DNA from: Longimicrobium sp. | GTDB taxonomy: Bacteria > Gemmatimonadota > Gemmatimonadetes > Longimicrobiales > Longimicrobiaceae | Direction of reading: 5' to 3' | Assembly: GCA_036389135.1 (NCBI GenBank) | Contig: DASVQP010000018.1 | Location: 1 to 64,000, forward strand | DNA: 64,000 nt | Part shown: piece by piece, positions 8,929 to 19,227 of the stretch | Layout of the letters: the number at the start of each line of letters is the position of its first letter | Position numbering within the stretch: position 1 is the stretch's first letter | The notes under the pieces: model-generated | The model's database searches: none | Seen by the model: only the letters and a program-made list of their open reading frames with translations | Told to the model about the DNA's origin: nothing | Position numbers and translations under genes: made by a program

Positions 8929-9075
8929 CCGCAATTCCGCGCTCGGGGCTCGCCAGCCAGCGCGCCAAACGTACACGAGTTGGCCGTTCGGGACAATCGT
9001 GCGTCACCCTTGCGCTTTCGGTTTTTGTGCGGCATCCTCCCTGCGGGGGAGAGGCGCGGAACGACGGAGGTGTGG

Positions 9076-10092
9076 ATGGCGGAGCAGGCGGAGCTGTTCG
9101 CGGGCGGGGGCGCGCGCGCGCTCCCGGTGCTGGAGCGGCGGGGAGACGCGCTCTTTTACGCGCTGGACGGCGCGCGCCTCGCCGCGCCCGGCACGGGGGT
9201 GATGCGCGGCACGCTGACGGTGAACCCGTACGTCGGCTGCGAGTTTTCGTGCGCCTACTGCTACGCCCCGTACGCGCACGGCTGGCTGATGGAGCGCCTG
9301 GGCGAGACCGGCCGCCTGCTGCGCGACCCCGGCACGCCGACCGCCTTCGACCGCGCCATCTTCGTGAAGCGCGCCGGCCAGAGCGTGGCCGGGGCCGTGC
9401 GCCGCGCCCCGGCCGCCCTCGTCGCCCTGGGCACCGCGACCGATCCCTACCAGCCGGCGGAGCGGCGCTTCGGGATCACGCGCGGCGTGCTGGAGACGCT
9501 GGCGGGGATGCGGGGGGTGCGCGTCTCCATCACCACCAAGAGCCCGCTCGTCCTGCGCGATCTGGACCTGCTGGAGCGCATCCGCGCGCGCGGCGGCCGG
9601 GTGGACGTGCACGTGTCGCTGATCTCCACCGACGCACGCCTGCTGCGCGCCGTCGAGCCGCGCTCCCCCACCCCCGCGCGCCGCCTGGACGCGCTCCGCC
9701 GCCTGCGCGAGCGGGGGGTCCGCGCCGGGCTCTTCGCCATGCCCCTCCTCCCCGGCCTCACCGACACCCAGGAGAGCATCGACGCCCTCTTCGCCGCCGC
9801 CCGCGACGCGGATGCGTGCTACGTGGTGGCGGGCGGGGTGCGGCTTTCGGAGGTGTCGTGGCGCCGCTTCCTCCCCGCCCTGCGCGCGTTGCGCCCCGAC
9901 CTGGTGGACGCCTACGAGGAGATCATCCGCCGCCGCTCCCCCCGCCGCACGCGCTACCGCGAGAGGCTCGACGCGCGCATCGAGCAGGCGCGCGCCCGAT
10001 TCGGATTCAACCGCGGCGCGTTTCCGACGATGAAGCCGGATGTGGCGGAGGCGCCGCAGCTGGCGTTGTTCGAGGGCGGGGCCGGCGGTTGA
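9076..10092 (+). CDS. Radical SAM protein, SPL / Rv2578c-like family
   Basis: The 338-residue enzyme carries the radical-SAM cluster motif CEFSCAYCY near residue 55, which is CxxxCxxC with an additional aromatic residue. The following regions resemble the spore photoproduct lyase and Rv2578c group (ALGTATDPYQPAE, ITTKSPLVLRDLDLL, HVSLISTD). It should bind a 4Fe-4S cluster and S-adenosylmethionine. The substrate is not known for this subgroup, and repair of DNA is only one possibility. ATG at 9076 follows GGAGG by 5 bases; GTG at 9070 in frame is an alternative. The gene is alone, divergent from the SRPBCC gene. Confidence 0.88.
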   Translation: MAEQAELFAGGGARALPVLERRGDALFYALDGARLAAPGTGVMRGTLTVNPYVGCEFSCAYCYAPYAHGWLMERLGETGRLLRDPGTPTAFDRAIFVKRAGQSVAGAVRRAPAALVALGTATDPYQPAERRFGITRGVLETLAGMRGVRVSITTKSPLVLRDLDLLERIRARGGRVDVHVSLISTDARLLRAVEPRSPTPARRLDALRRLRERGVRAGLFAMPLLPGLTDTQESIDALFAAARDADACYVVAGGVRLSEVSWRRFLPALRALRPDLVDAYEEIIRRRSPRRTRYRERLDARIEQARARFGFNRGAFPTMKPDVAEAPQLALFEGGAGG

Positions 10093-10129
10093 ATCCGCTG
10101 CAACAACCGCGGGAAACCTGCCCTCGCAG

Positions 10130-10285
10130 GTTGGGGGGGCGGAATGGGTCCCCGGATCGCCGAGGGCTAAAGCCCCCGGCTGGAACCACGGGAAGGCGGC
10201 TGAAGCCGGCTCGAGAAGCGCGGCATCCGACCCCGAGTCCGCGAAGGCGGACTTTGTGCCGTTGTTGCAGCGAGTTCACTCGCCC
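10130..10285 (+). repeat. Composite REP-like element, copy 1
   Basis: The left part contains GGGCTAAAGCCC and GGCTGAAGCC hairpins joined by CCGGCTGGAACCACGGG. The right 53 nt (10233-10285) contains the AGTCCGC-GAAG-GCGGACT hairpin, a GTTGTTGCAGC spacer and a GCGAGTTCACTCGC hairpin. The right part matches the repeats that bound the transposase gene at 36913-36965 and 37448-37500. Confidence 0.85.
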
Positions 10286-10302
10286 GGTTTGCCAGCCACC
10301 CC

Positions 10303-11106
10303 TCACGGATTCGCCGGCCACTCCCCGTCGAACGCCACCACGCGGGCGAACGCCGCCTCGCCGCCCTGGAACTTCCAGGGGAAGACGCCCAGGATCAGGC
10401 GGCGGTTCTGGAGCTCCGGGGCGCTGATGTCGCCGCCCAGGTTCTCGATGTGCATGCAGTTCTTGTCGAACAGCTTGTTGTGCGTGAGCTGGTAGTCCTC
10501 GTCGGGGAAGAGGCGCGCGACGGCTTCGGGGCCACCGAACTTCTTCTCGGCGGCGGCGCGCACGCGGTCGCAGTGGTTGTGCAGCCCCTTGCCCAGGAAG
10601 CGCCCGATCGGCAGGTCCATCGGGTGGTCGGTGGAGACCACGTCCACGCCCCAGATGTGAATCTCCTTCTCCAGCAGCCACGGCACCATGTCCGGGTGCG
10701 CGCCCGGGTGCATGTGGATGTACTTCTCCTCGTCTGCCTTGTCGCCCCACTGCGCGTAGCGGTGCCAGCCGGTGTGCAGCAGCAGGATGTCACCTTTCCG
10801 CACCTCCACGCGCGACTCGATCATCTCCGGCGTGTACACCGCCAGCTCGTCCATCTCGTCGCTCAGGTTCACGATGACGCCGGGGCCGCACAGCCACTCC
10901 ATCGGGATCTGGTCGATGGTCATCCCGTTGGTCACGAAGTGGCGCGGCGCGTCCAGGTGCGTCCCCATGTGGTTGGACGTCTGGATGTACTGCGCGTTCA
11001 CCCCGTGCTCCGCCTTGCGCTTGATGTACTTCACCTCGAAAGGCGGGTAGTACGGCCAGAAGGGGGCCTGCTCGTTCAGCGGCTGCGACAGGTCGTACAC
11101 TTTCAT
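10303..11106 (-). CDS. Cyclase-family metal-dependent hydrolase (KynB / isatin hydrolase-like)
   Basis: This 267-residue protein belongs to the cyclase family (PF04199), whose known members hydrolyse amide bonds, for example N-formylkynurenine and the cyclic amide isatin. The metal-binding motif HxGTHxDxPxH is intact as HMGTHLDAPRH near residues 46-56, and GVDVVSTDHP and HNHCD supply other conserved residues. The start at 11106 has GGAGA upstream. The gene is last on a minus-strand run after the FAD subunit of a molybdenum hydroxylase (43-base gap), so opening a ring made by that oxidase is an attractive guess. The true substrate is unknown. Confidence 0.88.
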   Translation of the reverse strand: MKVYDLSQPLNEQAPFWPYYPPFEVKYIKRKAEHGVNAQYIQTSNHMGTHLDAPRHFVTNGMTIDQIPMEWLCGPGVIVNLSDEMDELAVYTPEMIESRVEVRKGDILLLHTGWHRYAQWGDKADEEKYIHMHPGAHPDMVPWLLEKEIHIWGVDVVSTDHPMDLPIGRFLGKGLHNHCDRVRAAAEKKFGGPEAVARLFPDEDYQLTHNKLFDKNCMHIENLGGDISAPELQNRRLILGVFPWKFQGGEAAFARVVAFDGEWPANP

Positions 11107-11149
11107 CGGATCTCCGGGATGTCGTGGGTTGGGGCGGACGGTGTGTGGG

Positions 11150-12031
11150 TCATGCGATGGCGCCGCGCGCACGCTCGAAGGCGCGCGGAAGCACGCGCCG
11201 CACCAGCACCTCCGCGAGCTGGCGGCGGTACGCGGGCGTGGCGTGGATGTCGCCGGGTGGATCGATGTCCTGATGCGCCGCGGCGTGGGCGGCGGCGCGG
11301 ATGGCGTCGTCGGTGGGCGATTGGCCGTCGAGCGCGGCGGCGGCCTGGGCGGCGAGCACCGGTCCGTCGCCCACGCTCAGCAGCGCGACGCGGGCGGACG
11401 TGCAGCGCCCATCCGCATCCACCTGCACCGATGCCGCGACGCCCGCCAGCGCGAAGTCGCCGTGGCGGCGCGAGATCTCGTCGAAGGCGAAGCCGGTGCC
11501 CGGCGCGGCGCGGGGGATCTCGATCTCCACCAGCATCTCCTCCGGCTCCAGCGCAGTGCCGAAGAGGCCGGTGAAGAAGTCCTCCGCCGTCACCGTGCGC
11601 GTGCCATTGGGCCCCCGCAGGTGAAAGCGGGCGCCGAGCGCCAGCATCACAGCCGGCAGCTCGGCGGCGGGATCGGCGTGGGCGATGCTGCCGCCCATCG
11701 TGCCGCGGTTGCGGATCTGCGCGTGCGCCACGTACGGAAGCGTTTCCGCGATGAGGGGCGCGCGCTCGGCCAGCAAGGCGCTGCGCTCCGCCGCCCGCTG
11801 CCGCACCATCGCGCCGATCCTCACGCCGCCCTCCGCCTCGGCGATCGCGTCGAGGCCGGGGATGCGGTTGAGGTCGATGAGCACGGCGGGCGCGGCGAGG
11901 CGGAAGTTCATTGCCGGCACCAGGCTCTGCCCGCCGGCCAGGAGCTTGGCGTCGTAGCCGTGCTCGGCAAGGAGGGCGAGCGCGGCTTCCACCGTGTCCG
12001 GACGATGGTACGCGAATGGGGCGGGCTTCAT
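11150..12031 (-). CDS. FAD-binding subunit of molybdenum hydroxylase (CoxM/XdhB type)
   Basis: This 293-residue protein is the medium subunit of a xanthine dehydrogenase/CO dehydrogenase family enzyme. It shows both FAD signatures, AGGQSLVPAMNFRL near residue 31 and RNRGTMGGSIAHADPAAELP near residue 107, and the C-terminal CO-dehydrogenase flavoprotein domain. It passes electrons from the Fe-S subunit to an acceptor. Its ATG overlaps the stop of the small membrane protein gene as ATGA, indicating translational coupling. Partner subunits are at 14108-16956; here they are separated by three other genes, an unusual order. Confidence 0.93.
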   Translation of the reverse strand: MKPAPFAYHRPDTVEAALALLAEHGYDAKLLAGGQSLVPAMNFRLAAPAVLIDLNRIPGLDAIAEAEGGVRIGAMVRQRAAERSALLAERAPLIAETLPYVAHAQIRNRGTMGGSIAHADPAAELPAVMLALGARFHLRGPNGTRTVTAEDFFTGLFGTALEPEEMLVEIEIPRAAPGTGFAFDEISRRHGDFALAGVAASVQVDADGRCTSARVALLSVGDGPVLAAQAAAALDGQSPTDDAIRAAAHAAAHQDIDPPGDIHATPAYRRQLAEVLVRRVLPRAFERARGAIA

Positions 12032-12264
12032 CGAAATCCGTGTCTGGGAGGTGCGTCGCGCGGCCGCAGCAGCCGGAATGACGCCCAGCTCATCGCCGCG
12101 ATCGTCGCGATCCAGAAGGCGTGTACGTACCACGATGGCGCCGGCCCGAACGGGTCGGCATCGTTCGCGAGGCTCGTACCCGCGGGATCGACCAGCGCGA
12201 TGATCTCGAGCATGGCCAGCAGGAACGCGGCGGCAAGCAGCAGGATTCCAAGGGCGATACGCAC
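12028..12264 (-). CDS. Small two-helix membrane protein of unknown function
   Basis: The 78-residue product has two hydrophobic segments (about 4-26 and 42-60) and a basic C-terminal end. The GTG start at 12264 is chosen because GGAGG lies about 8 bases upstream. It sits between coxG (17-base gap) and the FAD subunit gene (ATGA overlap), so it is firmly inside the operon. It resembles no family I can name. A role in membrane attachment of the oxidase, together with CoxG, is only inference from position. Confidence 0.75.
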   Translation of the reverse strand: MRIALGILLLAAAFLLAMLEIIALVDPAGTSLANDADPFGPAPSWYVHAFWIATIAAMSWASFRLLRPRDAPPRHGFR

Positions 12265-12281
12265 GGCGCGCCTCCCGCGAG

Positions 12282-12746
12282 TCAGGTGGAACGGCCCGCG
12301 GCGAGGCGCGCTTCCAGCTCCTTGTTGAGCGCGTCCAGCCCCTGCTTGGTCAGCATCCGCGCGACCTGGTCCAGCAGACGCTGCCCCACCCCCGCCACCT
12401 TGCCGCCGACGGAGAGGTCGGCGTGGTAGCGCATCCGCGTGCCGCCGTCCACCTCGTCCAGGTTGACGGTGGCCTGGCCTCGGGTGAAGCCGAGCGCGCC
12501 CTTGCTGTCCACGATCATCACGTAGCTCTCCGGGGGCACCTGGTCGGCGAGCGTCACGTTCAGCGACCACTCCGCCGCCGTGACCGGCCCCACGCCGATG
12601 CGGATCACGCCCTGGTACGCGCCGGGCCCCGTCAGGGTCAGGCGCCGCGCGCCGGGCATGGCCTTGGCCAGCACCTCGGGGTCCTGCAGCAGCCCCCACA
12701 CGGTTTCGCGCGGGCCTGGAAAGGTGTGCTCGCCGTCAAGGATCAT
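12282..12746 (-). CDS. CoxG-like SRPBCC protein of the molybdenum hydroxylase operon
   Basis: This 154-residue protein matches the carbon monoxide dehydrogenase subunit G family: it starts MILDGEHTFPGPRETVW, followed by LLQDPEVLAKAMPGARRL and the central G-rich strands. CoxG in carboxidotrophs helps recruit the oxidase to the cytoplasmic membrane. It is found with many non-CO molybdenum hydroxylases, so it does not indicate CO oxidation here. It lies 45 bases after the serine hydrolase gene and 17 bases before the small membrane protein gene, on the same strand. Confidence 0.9.
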   Translation of the reverse strand: MILDGEHTFPGPRETVWGLLQDPEVLAKAMPGARRLTLTGPGAYQGVIRIGVGPVTAAEWSLNVTLADQVPPESYVMIVDSKGALGFTRGQATVNLDEVDGGTRMRYHADLSVGGKVAGVGQRLLDQVARMLTKQGLDALNKELEARLAAGRST

Positions 12747-12791
12747 CGGGAAACCCGGTTGGAGGAAGTCATGCGGGTGTGCACGGCGCCA

Positions 12792-14108
12792 TCACTTCCG
12801 CGTCATGCGCGCGAACAGGTCGTATGCGGCCGGCTCGTAACGCGTGGCGCCCTCGACGAGTTTCGACTGCATGCGCACGACGACGAGGTCCCGCTCGGGA
12901 AACACGTACACGTTGGTATCCAGGTAGCCGAACGCCGCATATCCGTCCGGCACGATCCACCAGAGGAGCCCGTACCGGGGGTTGTGCGGCTGCGAGGGGC
13001 GAACCGACTCGCGCACCCACTCCTCCGGGACGATCTGCACACCGCCCCAGCGCCCGCCGTTCAGCATCAGCTGTCCCACGCGGGCCAGGTCGCGCGCGGT
13101 GGTCTGCATGTCCGCATGCGTCCACGCCTGCCCCTCGGGGTAGACGTACAGGCGGGTGGTGCGCATACCAAGCGGCCCGAAGAGGCGGCGGCGCGCGTAG
13201 TCCTCGATCGGCTCCCCCGCCGCGCGGTCCAGCAGCGGCGACAGCAGGAACGCGCCGTCGTTGGAGTACGCCCACGAGGCGCCGGGCCGGGCCACGAGCC
13301 CCAGTCCGAACGTGAACGCTTCCTTGTCCGACGCCGATCCCACCTCGCGCACGCCGGGCGGGAAATCGGGGAGACCGGACGTCATGCTGAGCAGGTGGCG
13401 CACCGTGACGCCCCCCGCGGCTCCCGCCCGCCATTCCGGGATGTAGCGCGACACCGGATGGTCGGTCGACAGCTTGCCGTCTCCCACCAGCATCCCCGCG
13501 AGCAGCCCCGTGACGGACTTGGTGCTGGACATCGCACCGATGGGCTCGGCGTAGCGCGGGCCGTACCATTCGTCGACCAGCGACCCCCTGTGCACGACCA
13601 CACACGCGTCCGCACCTGACGCGCTGCAGAGACGCCGGTGTGCGGCGAGCGCCGCCGTATCCATGCGCAACGCGGTGGGGCTGGCGACGGGCCAGTCGTC
13701 CGCGGCGGGCCGGACGAATGCCGGGCCGGCTGGGGAGCTTCCGCGGGCGCGCGCCCCTCCGCTCGCGAGAGCGTCCCGTGCGCGGGCGATCTCCCCCCGA
13801 GCCCAATGGCCCGCGGGGAGCCCGGTGCACGCACGCTCGAATCCGGCGATCTCCACCCCGGCTTCGTCCGCGCGGCCGAGCCGTGAGAGCGCGGAGACCA
13901 GGTGCGTCCTCGCCTCGCAGTGGCTCGTAGGCGTGGCGGCGGGCTTCGCAAGGATGCCGCGGGAGACCTCCGCGGCCTCGGCCCAGCGCCCGACGCGGTT
14001 GAGCGCCATAGGATCCGGTGACTGCGCGGCGAGCGCGGTCGAGCCGAAGGCGGCGCAGAGGGGCAGCAGGCGCGCGAGAAGCGGGCGCAACGGGAGTGGA
14101 TGCGCCAT
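12792..14108 (-). CDS. Exported serine hydrolase, class C beta-lactamase fold
   Basis: The 438-residue protein has a cleavable signal peptide ending at about ALAAQ (residue 28), an N-terminal helical stretch of about 110 residues and a beta-lactamase (PF00144) domain. The catalytic SxxK is visible in MSSTKSVTG and the YxN motif in YSNDG. Family members include esterases, D-aminopeptidases and carboxypeptidases. It starts in a TGATG overlap with the stop of the molybdenum subunit gene, so it is translated with the oxidase operon despite being an exported enzyme. That placement is odd, and its link to the oxidase is unknown. Confidence 0.9.
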   Translation of the reverse strand: MAHPLPLRPLLARLLPLCAAFGSTALAAQSPDPMALNRVGRWAEAAEVSRGILAKPAATPTSHCEARTHLVSALSRLGRADEAGVEIAGFERACTGLPAGHWARGEIARARDALASGGARARGSSPAGPAFVRPAADDWPVASPTALRMDTAALAAHRRLCSASGADACVVVHRGSLVDEWYGPRYAEPIGAMSSTKSVTGLLAGMLVGDGKLSTDHPVSRYIPEWRAGAAGGVTVRHLLSMTSGLPDFPPGVREVGSASDKEAFTFGLGLVARPGASWAYSNDGAFLLSPLLDRAAGEPIEDYARRRLFGPLGMRTTRLYVYPEGQAWTHADMQTTARDLARVGQLMLNGGRWGGVQIVPEEWVRESVRPSQPHNPRYGLLWWIVPDGYAAFGYLDTNVYVFPERDLVVVRMQSKLVEGATRYEPAAYDLFARMTRK

Positions 14109-16477
14109 CAGTCCGCCGCCAGTGCGGTGTCGGACAGGCGCACCGGCTCCGCCGCCTGCAGGAGCTCAAAGAGGCGGCTGGGGCTCAGCGGGATCTCGCG
14201 GATCTCCAGCGCCAGGTGCGGGAGCGCGTCCTCGATGGCCTGCGCGAAGACGGCGCCGGTGGGAATGCACCCCGCCTCGCCCACGCCCTTGAGCCCCAGC
14301 GGGTTCAGCGGCGCCGTGGTCTCGCGGTGCGCCATCTCCACCCGTGGCACGTCCAGCGCGGTGGGGAGGAGGTAGTCCGCGAACGATGCGTTCATAAGCT
14401 GGCCGCCTTCGTCGTACACGAGCTTCTCGTAGAAGGCGTTGCCGATGCCGTGCGCCACTCCGCCCTGCACCTGGCCCGCGACGATCATCGGGTTGATCAG
14501 CTTGCCGCAGTCGTGCACGACGATGTAGCGGTCGATGCGCACCATCGCCGTCTCCGGGTCCACCTCGACCACGATGGCGTGCACACCGCTGGCCGTGCTC
14601 CCGTGGTCGGGGCCGAAGTAGGCGGTCGACTCCAGCCCCGGCTCTGTCCCCGGCACCACGGCGCCGCGCAGGGGGTTGGCGTGCCCCGCGAGCTGGCCGA
14701 AGGTGATCGAGCGCGATGGGTCGGCGATCACACGCACGGTGCCGTACGACAGCTCCACTTCTTCGCTCCCCACGCCCAGCACGCGCGCGCCCACGTCCAG
14801 CACCTTGCGGCGCACGGAGAGGGCGGCCTCGTGGCAGGCGCTCCCCGCGACGACGGCACCGCGGCTGGCGAATGTGCCCGTGCCCCAGCCGAACTCGCGC
14901 GTGTCGCCGGTCACCACGTTGACGTTGTCCACCTCCACGTCCAGCACGTCTGCCACGATCTGCGCGAAGGCGGTGTAGTGCCCCTGACCCTGCGTGCCGA
15001 GGCCCGTCGCCACACGCACGCGGCCGCTGGGCTCCACGGTGACGCGCGCGCCCTCATACGGCCCGATCCCCGTCCCCTCCACGTACGACACGATCCCCAT
15101 CCCGATGAAGCGCCCCTCCGCCCGCAGCCGCGCCTGCTCCTGCCGGAAGGTCTCGCGGCCAACGATGTCGAGCGCGGCTTCCAGGGCGGGGGCGTAGTTG
15201 CCGCTGTCGTAGTAGAGGGGCGCGAAGTCTTGGAAGAGGATCTGAAAGGTGTGCGGAAAGACGTCGGAGCGCAGGTAGTTGCGGCGGCGGATCTCGTCCG
15301 GCGTCAGCCCCAGCTCGCGCGCGGCGATGTCCAGCAGCCGCTCCATCACGAAGACGCCGTGCTGCCGCCCCGCCCCGCGCACCGGCGTCACGGTGACGGT
15401 GTTGGTGAAGACGGCGCTGAACTCGCTGTGGTACGCCGGCACGTCGTACGGGCCCAGCAGCGTGCACTGGCTGTTGATGGGCACCGTCAGGCCGTAGGGA
15501 TCGTACGCGCCCGTGTCGTGGAAGAAGAAGTCGCGCACCCCCAGGATCTTTCCGTCCCTCGACAGCGCCATCTCCGCGTCGTGGATCTGCGAGCGCTCCT
15601 GCGTGGTGGCGAAGAAGTTCTCCTGGCGGTCCTCCGCCCACTTCACCGGGCGCCCCAGCCGGATTGCGGCCCAGGGGACGAGCACCTCCTCCGGATAGAA
15701 CATCATGATCTTGGGCCCGAAGCCGCCGCCCACGTACGGCGCCACCACCCGCACCTGCGACTCCAGCAGCCCCAGCATCCGCGCCAGCCCGTTGCGGATG
15801 GGGATGGGCGCCTGCGTCGTATCCCAGATGGTGAGCTCTTCCGAGCGCGCGTCCCAGCGCGCCACCACGGCCCGGTTCTCCATCGCCGCCGCCGCGCCGC
15901 GGTCGTAGTGGAAGCGCCGCTGGATGACGAGGTCCGCGTGCGTCTTCGCCTCCTCGTAGTCGCCGTGCCGCTGCGCCACGTGGGCGGCCAGGTTGGTGCC
16001 GAACTGCGGGTGGATGACCGGCGCCTCGGGCGTGAGCGCGGCCTCCAGGTCCACGACGGGCTCCAGCGGCTCGTAGTCCACCATCACGTCCGCCGCCGCA
16101 TCCTCCGCCAGGTAGCGGCTCTCGGCGACCACCATCGCGATCGCCTCGCCCACGTGGCGCACGCGATCCTTGGCCAGCGGCACCTGCGAGGCCTGGTTGA
16201 AGACGAGCCCCTCCACCGGCGGCGGCGGCACCAGCAGCGGCCCCGGCTGCCAGTAGTCGCCCAGCATGTCGGCCGTGATGATGGCGACGACGCCGGGGCG
16301 CTCGAGCGCGGCGGTGGTATCCACCGAGTTGATCAGCGCGTGCGCGTGGTCGCTGCGCACGAACGCGACGTGCAGCATCCCATCGAGATGCACGTCGTCC
16401 ACGAAGAGGGCGGCGCCGGTGAGCAGCCGGCGGTCCTCGTTGCGCACCGGCGACGAGCCGACGTGCCCGCGGCTCAT
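14108..16477 (-). CDS. Molybdopterin-binding catalytic subunit of a molybdenum hydroxylase
   Basis: The 789-residue large subunit of a xanthine dehydrogenase/CO dehydrogenase family enzyme contains the molybdopterin motifs GGGFGPK, GLGTQGQGHYTAFAQI and the C-terminal catalytic Glu in GVGEAG. The active-site loop reads RGAGRQHGVFVMER. True CO dehydrogenase has AYxCSFR and most relatives RGAGRPE, so this is neither form I CO dehydrogenase nor a standard form II enzyme. It should hydroxylate a carbon next to nitrogen or an aldehyde, with water as oxygen source. It overlaps the Fe-S gene by ATGA and the serine hydrolase gene by TGATG. Confidence 0.94.
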   Translation of the reverse strand: MSRGHVGSSPVRNEDRRLLTGAALFVDDVHLDGMLHVAFVRSDHAHALINSVDTTAALERPGVVAIITADMLGDYWQPGPLLVPPPPVEGLVFNQASQVPLAKDRVRHVGEAIAMVVAESRYLAEDAAADVMVDYEPLEPVVDLEAALTPEAPVIHPQFGTNLAAHVAQRHGDYEEAKTHADLVIQRRFHYDRGAAAAMENRAVVARWDARSEELTIWDTTQAPIPIRNGLARMLGLLESQVRVVAPYVGGGFGPKIMMFYPEEVLVPWAAIRLGRPVKWAEDRQENFFATTQERSQIHDAEMALSRDGKILGVRDFFFHDTGAYDPYGLTVPINSQCTLLGPYDVPAYHSEFSAVFTNTVTVTPVRGAGRQHGVFVMERLLDIAARELGLTPDEIRRRNYLRSDVFPHTFQILFQDFAPLYYDSGNYAPALEAALDIVGRETFRQEQARLRAEGRFIGMGIVSYVEGTGIGPYEGARVTVEPSGRVRVATGLGTQGQGHYTAFAQIVADVLDVEVDNVNVVTGDTREFGWGTGTFASRGAVVAGSACHEAALSVRRKVLDVGARVLGVGSEEVELSYGTVRVIADPSRSITFGQLAGHANPLRGAVVPGTEPGLESTAYFGPDHGSTASGVHAIVVEVDPETAMVRIDRYIVVHDCGKLINPMIVAGQVQGGVAHGIGNAFYEKLVYDEGGQLMNASFADYLLPTALDVPRVEMAHRETTAPLNPLGLKGVGEAGCIPTGAVFAQAIEDALPHLALEIREIPLSPSRLFELLQAAEPVRLSDTALAAD

Positions 16478-16956
16478 CCGGCCGCTCCGCGCTGGGCCGC
16501 GAGCTGCACGGCCTCTACGATGTTCTGGTAGCCCGTACAGCGGCAGAGGTTGCCGGAGAGCGCCTCGCGGATGGTGTGCTCGTCCGGCGTGGGCTGGTCG
16601 CGCAGAAAGGGGATCATCGACATCAGGATCCCCGGCGTGCAGAAGCCGCACTGCAGGCCGTGCGCGTCGCGAAACGCCTCCTGCAGCGGGTGCAGCGTGC
16701 CGTCGGGCGAGGCCAGCCCCTCCACCGTACCCACCTCCGCGCCGTCCGCCTGCACCGCGAAGACGAGGCAGGATCGCACCGCCTCCCCGTCCATCAGCAC
16801 CGTGCACGCGCCGCAGACGCCGTGCTCGCAGCCTACGTGGGTGCCCGTCAGCCGCAGCTCGTGGCGCAGGAAGTCGCTCAGCAGCAGCCGCGGCTCCACC
16901 TCGCGCCGGTGCGGAACGCCGTTCACGGAAAGGGAGATCTCCACCGGTTGGGGCAT
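16474..16956 (-). CDS. 2Fe-2S subunit of molybdenum hydroxylase (CoxS type)
   Basis: This 160-residue small subunit carries two 2Fe-2S clusters. The plant-ferredoxin-type cluster uses CEHGVCGACTV plus a later Cys (VRSCLVF); the second uses CGFCTPG and CRCTGY. It carries electrons from the molybdenum site to FAD. It is the first gene of the operon and is divergent from the malonyl-CoA-synthetase-like gene, with 207 bases between the start codons. That interval presumably contains both promoters, though no clear -35/-10 pair is visible. Confidence 0.95.
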   Translation of the reverse strand: MPQPVEISLSVNGVPHRREVEPRLLLSDFLRHELRLTGTHVGCEHGVCGACTVLMDGEAVRSCLVFAVQADGAEVGTVEGLASPDGTLHPLQEAFRDAHGLQCGFCTPGILMSMIPFLRDQPTPDEHTIREALSGNLCRCTGYQNIVEAVQLAAQRGAAG

Positions 16957-17163
16957 CGGTGCTCGGGACGGGGATGGAGCTCCACGCGGCCGGCGGCGGG
17001 AAGGCGAGCCGCGGGCGAGTGGCGCAAAGGCGTGCCTGGAACAGATAGAGCCCGCGCGGCGGCGTCGCAAGAGCGCGCGGGAAACGGGCGTCCCCCGTGC
17101 GCTCCGCGGGACGCGCGCCTACCTTGTGATCCGCACCCGCGCTCCCCCTCCACCCCGACGCCG

Positions 17164-18657
<1,494 letters not shown>

Positions 18658-18699
18658 AACGGGTATCGGCGCAGCGGCAGGCGTCGGGGAACGCCGGGC

Positions 18700-18924
18700 T
18701 CCCCCTCTCCCCGGCCCTCTCCCCCGCAAGCGGGGGAAAGGGTGCACACCGTGGGTGGTCCAGATTGCCACCGTACGGGCGGCCCCACGTGGCCGCCTGT
18801 GCCCAACCCCGCACCGCCGCCCGCCGCACCCGCCGGCCCCCAAGCCCCCTCTCCCACGGCTGTTTGTGGGAGAGGGTGGCAGCTGTAAGCTGCCGGGTGA
18901 GGGCCCATCCGGGTGAGGGCCCCC
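18700..18924. repeat. Intergenic C-rich hairpins and GTAC/GGGCGGCCCCACGTGG repeat
   Basis: Between the convergent ligase and 100-residue protein genes lie a CCCCCGC/GCGGGGG hairpin (about 18720-18736), a hairpin repeat at 18773-18803 related to 291-321 and 31206-31235, and CTCTCCCAC/GTGGGAGAG arms at about 18849-18876 with a GCAGCTGTAAGCTGC hairpin after it. The set probably ends transcription from both sides. Confidence 0.65.
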
Positions 18925-19227
18925 TCACGCCCCCGGCATGAACCGCGACCGCGCCTGCAGCAGCGCCGCCTCCGCCTCCGCCACCGCCTCCAGGGCGAGC
19001 GCCTCCGCGGCCTGTGAGAGGCTTTCGCGCGCCTGCTCCAGGATGGGGCGCGGGATGCCGCCGTCCACGCGCGCCGTGCGCCACGTCTCCCCCTCCAGCG
19101 CCGCGCGCGCATCGTTGATGCGCCCCTCGCGGAGCTCCATCAGCACGCCGTCGATCCAGCCGACCAGGTTGGCGGTCGCCTGCGAGCCGGTGAAGATGGA
19201 ATGCGGATCCGATCCCTCGTCGTTCAT
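18925..19227 (-). CDS. Conserved-looking 100-residue protein of unknown function
   Basis: A helical, Ala/Glu-rich protein of 100 residues with no signal peptide or membrane segment. I do not recognise the family. The start at 19227 has a good GGAG ribosome binding site and overlaps the amidase stop codon as ATGA, so it is the second gene of an amidase operon. Confidence 0.7.
   Translation of the reverse strand: MNDEGSDPHSIFTGSQATANLVGWIDGVLMELREGRINDARAALEGETWRTARVDGGIPRPILEQARESLSQAAEALALEAVAEAEAALLQARSRFMPGA

Noticed and set aside
14018-16531. 837-residue open frame opposite the Mo subunit
   Set aside because: High-GC shadow; rich in His/Arg/Val and lacking any domain, while the minus strand has full molybdopterin motifs.
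14108-16956. CO dehydrogenase (form I) for this operon
   Set aside because: The defining AYxCSFR active-site motif is absent in the large subunit, despite coxG and the CoxS/M/L-like set.
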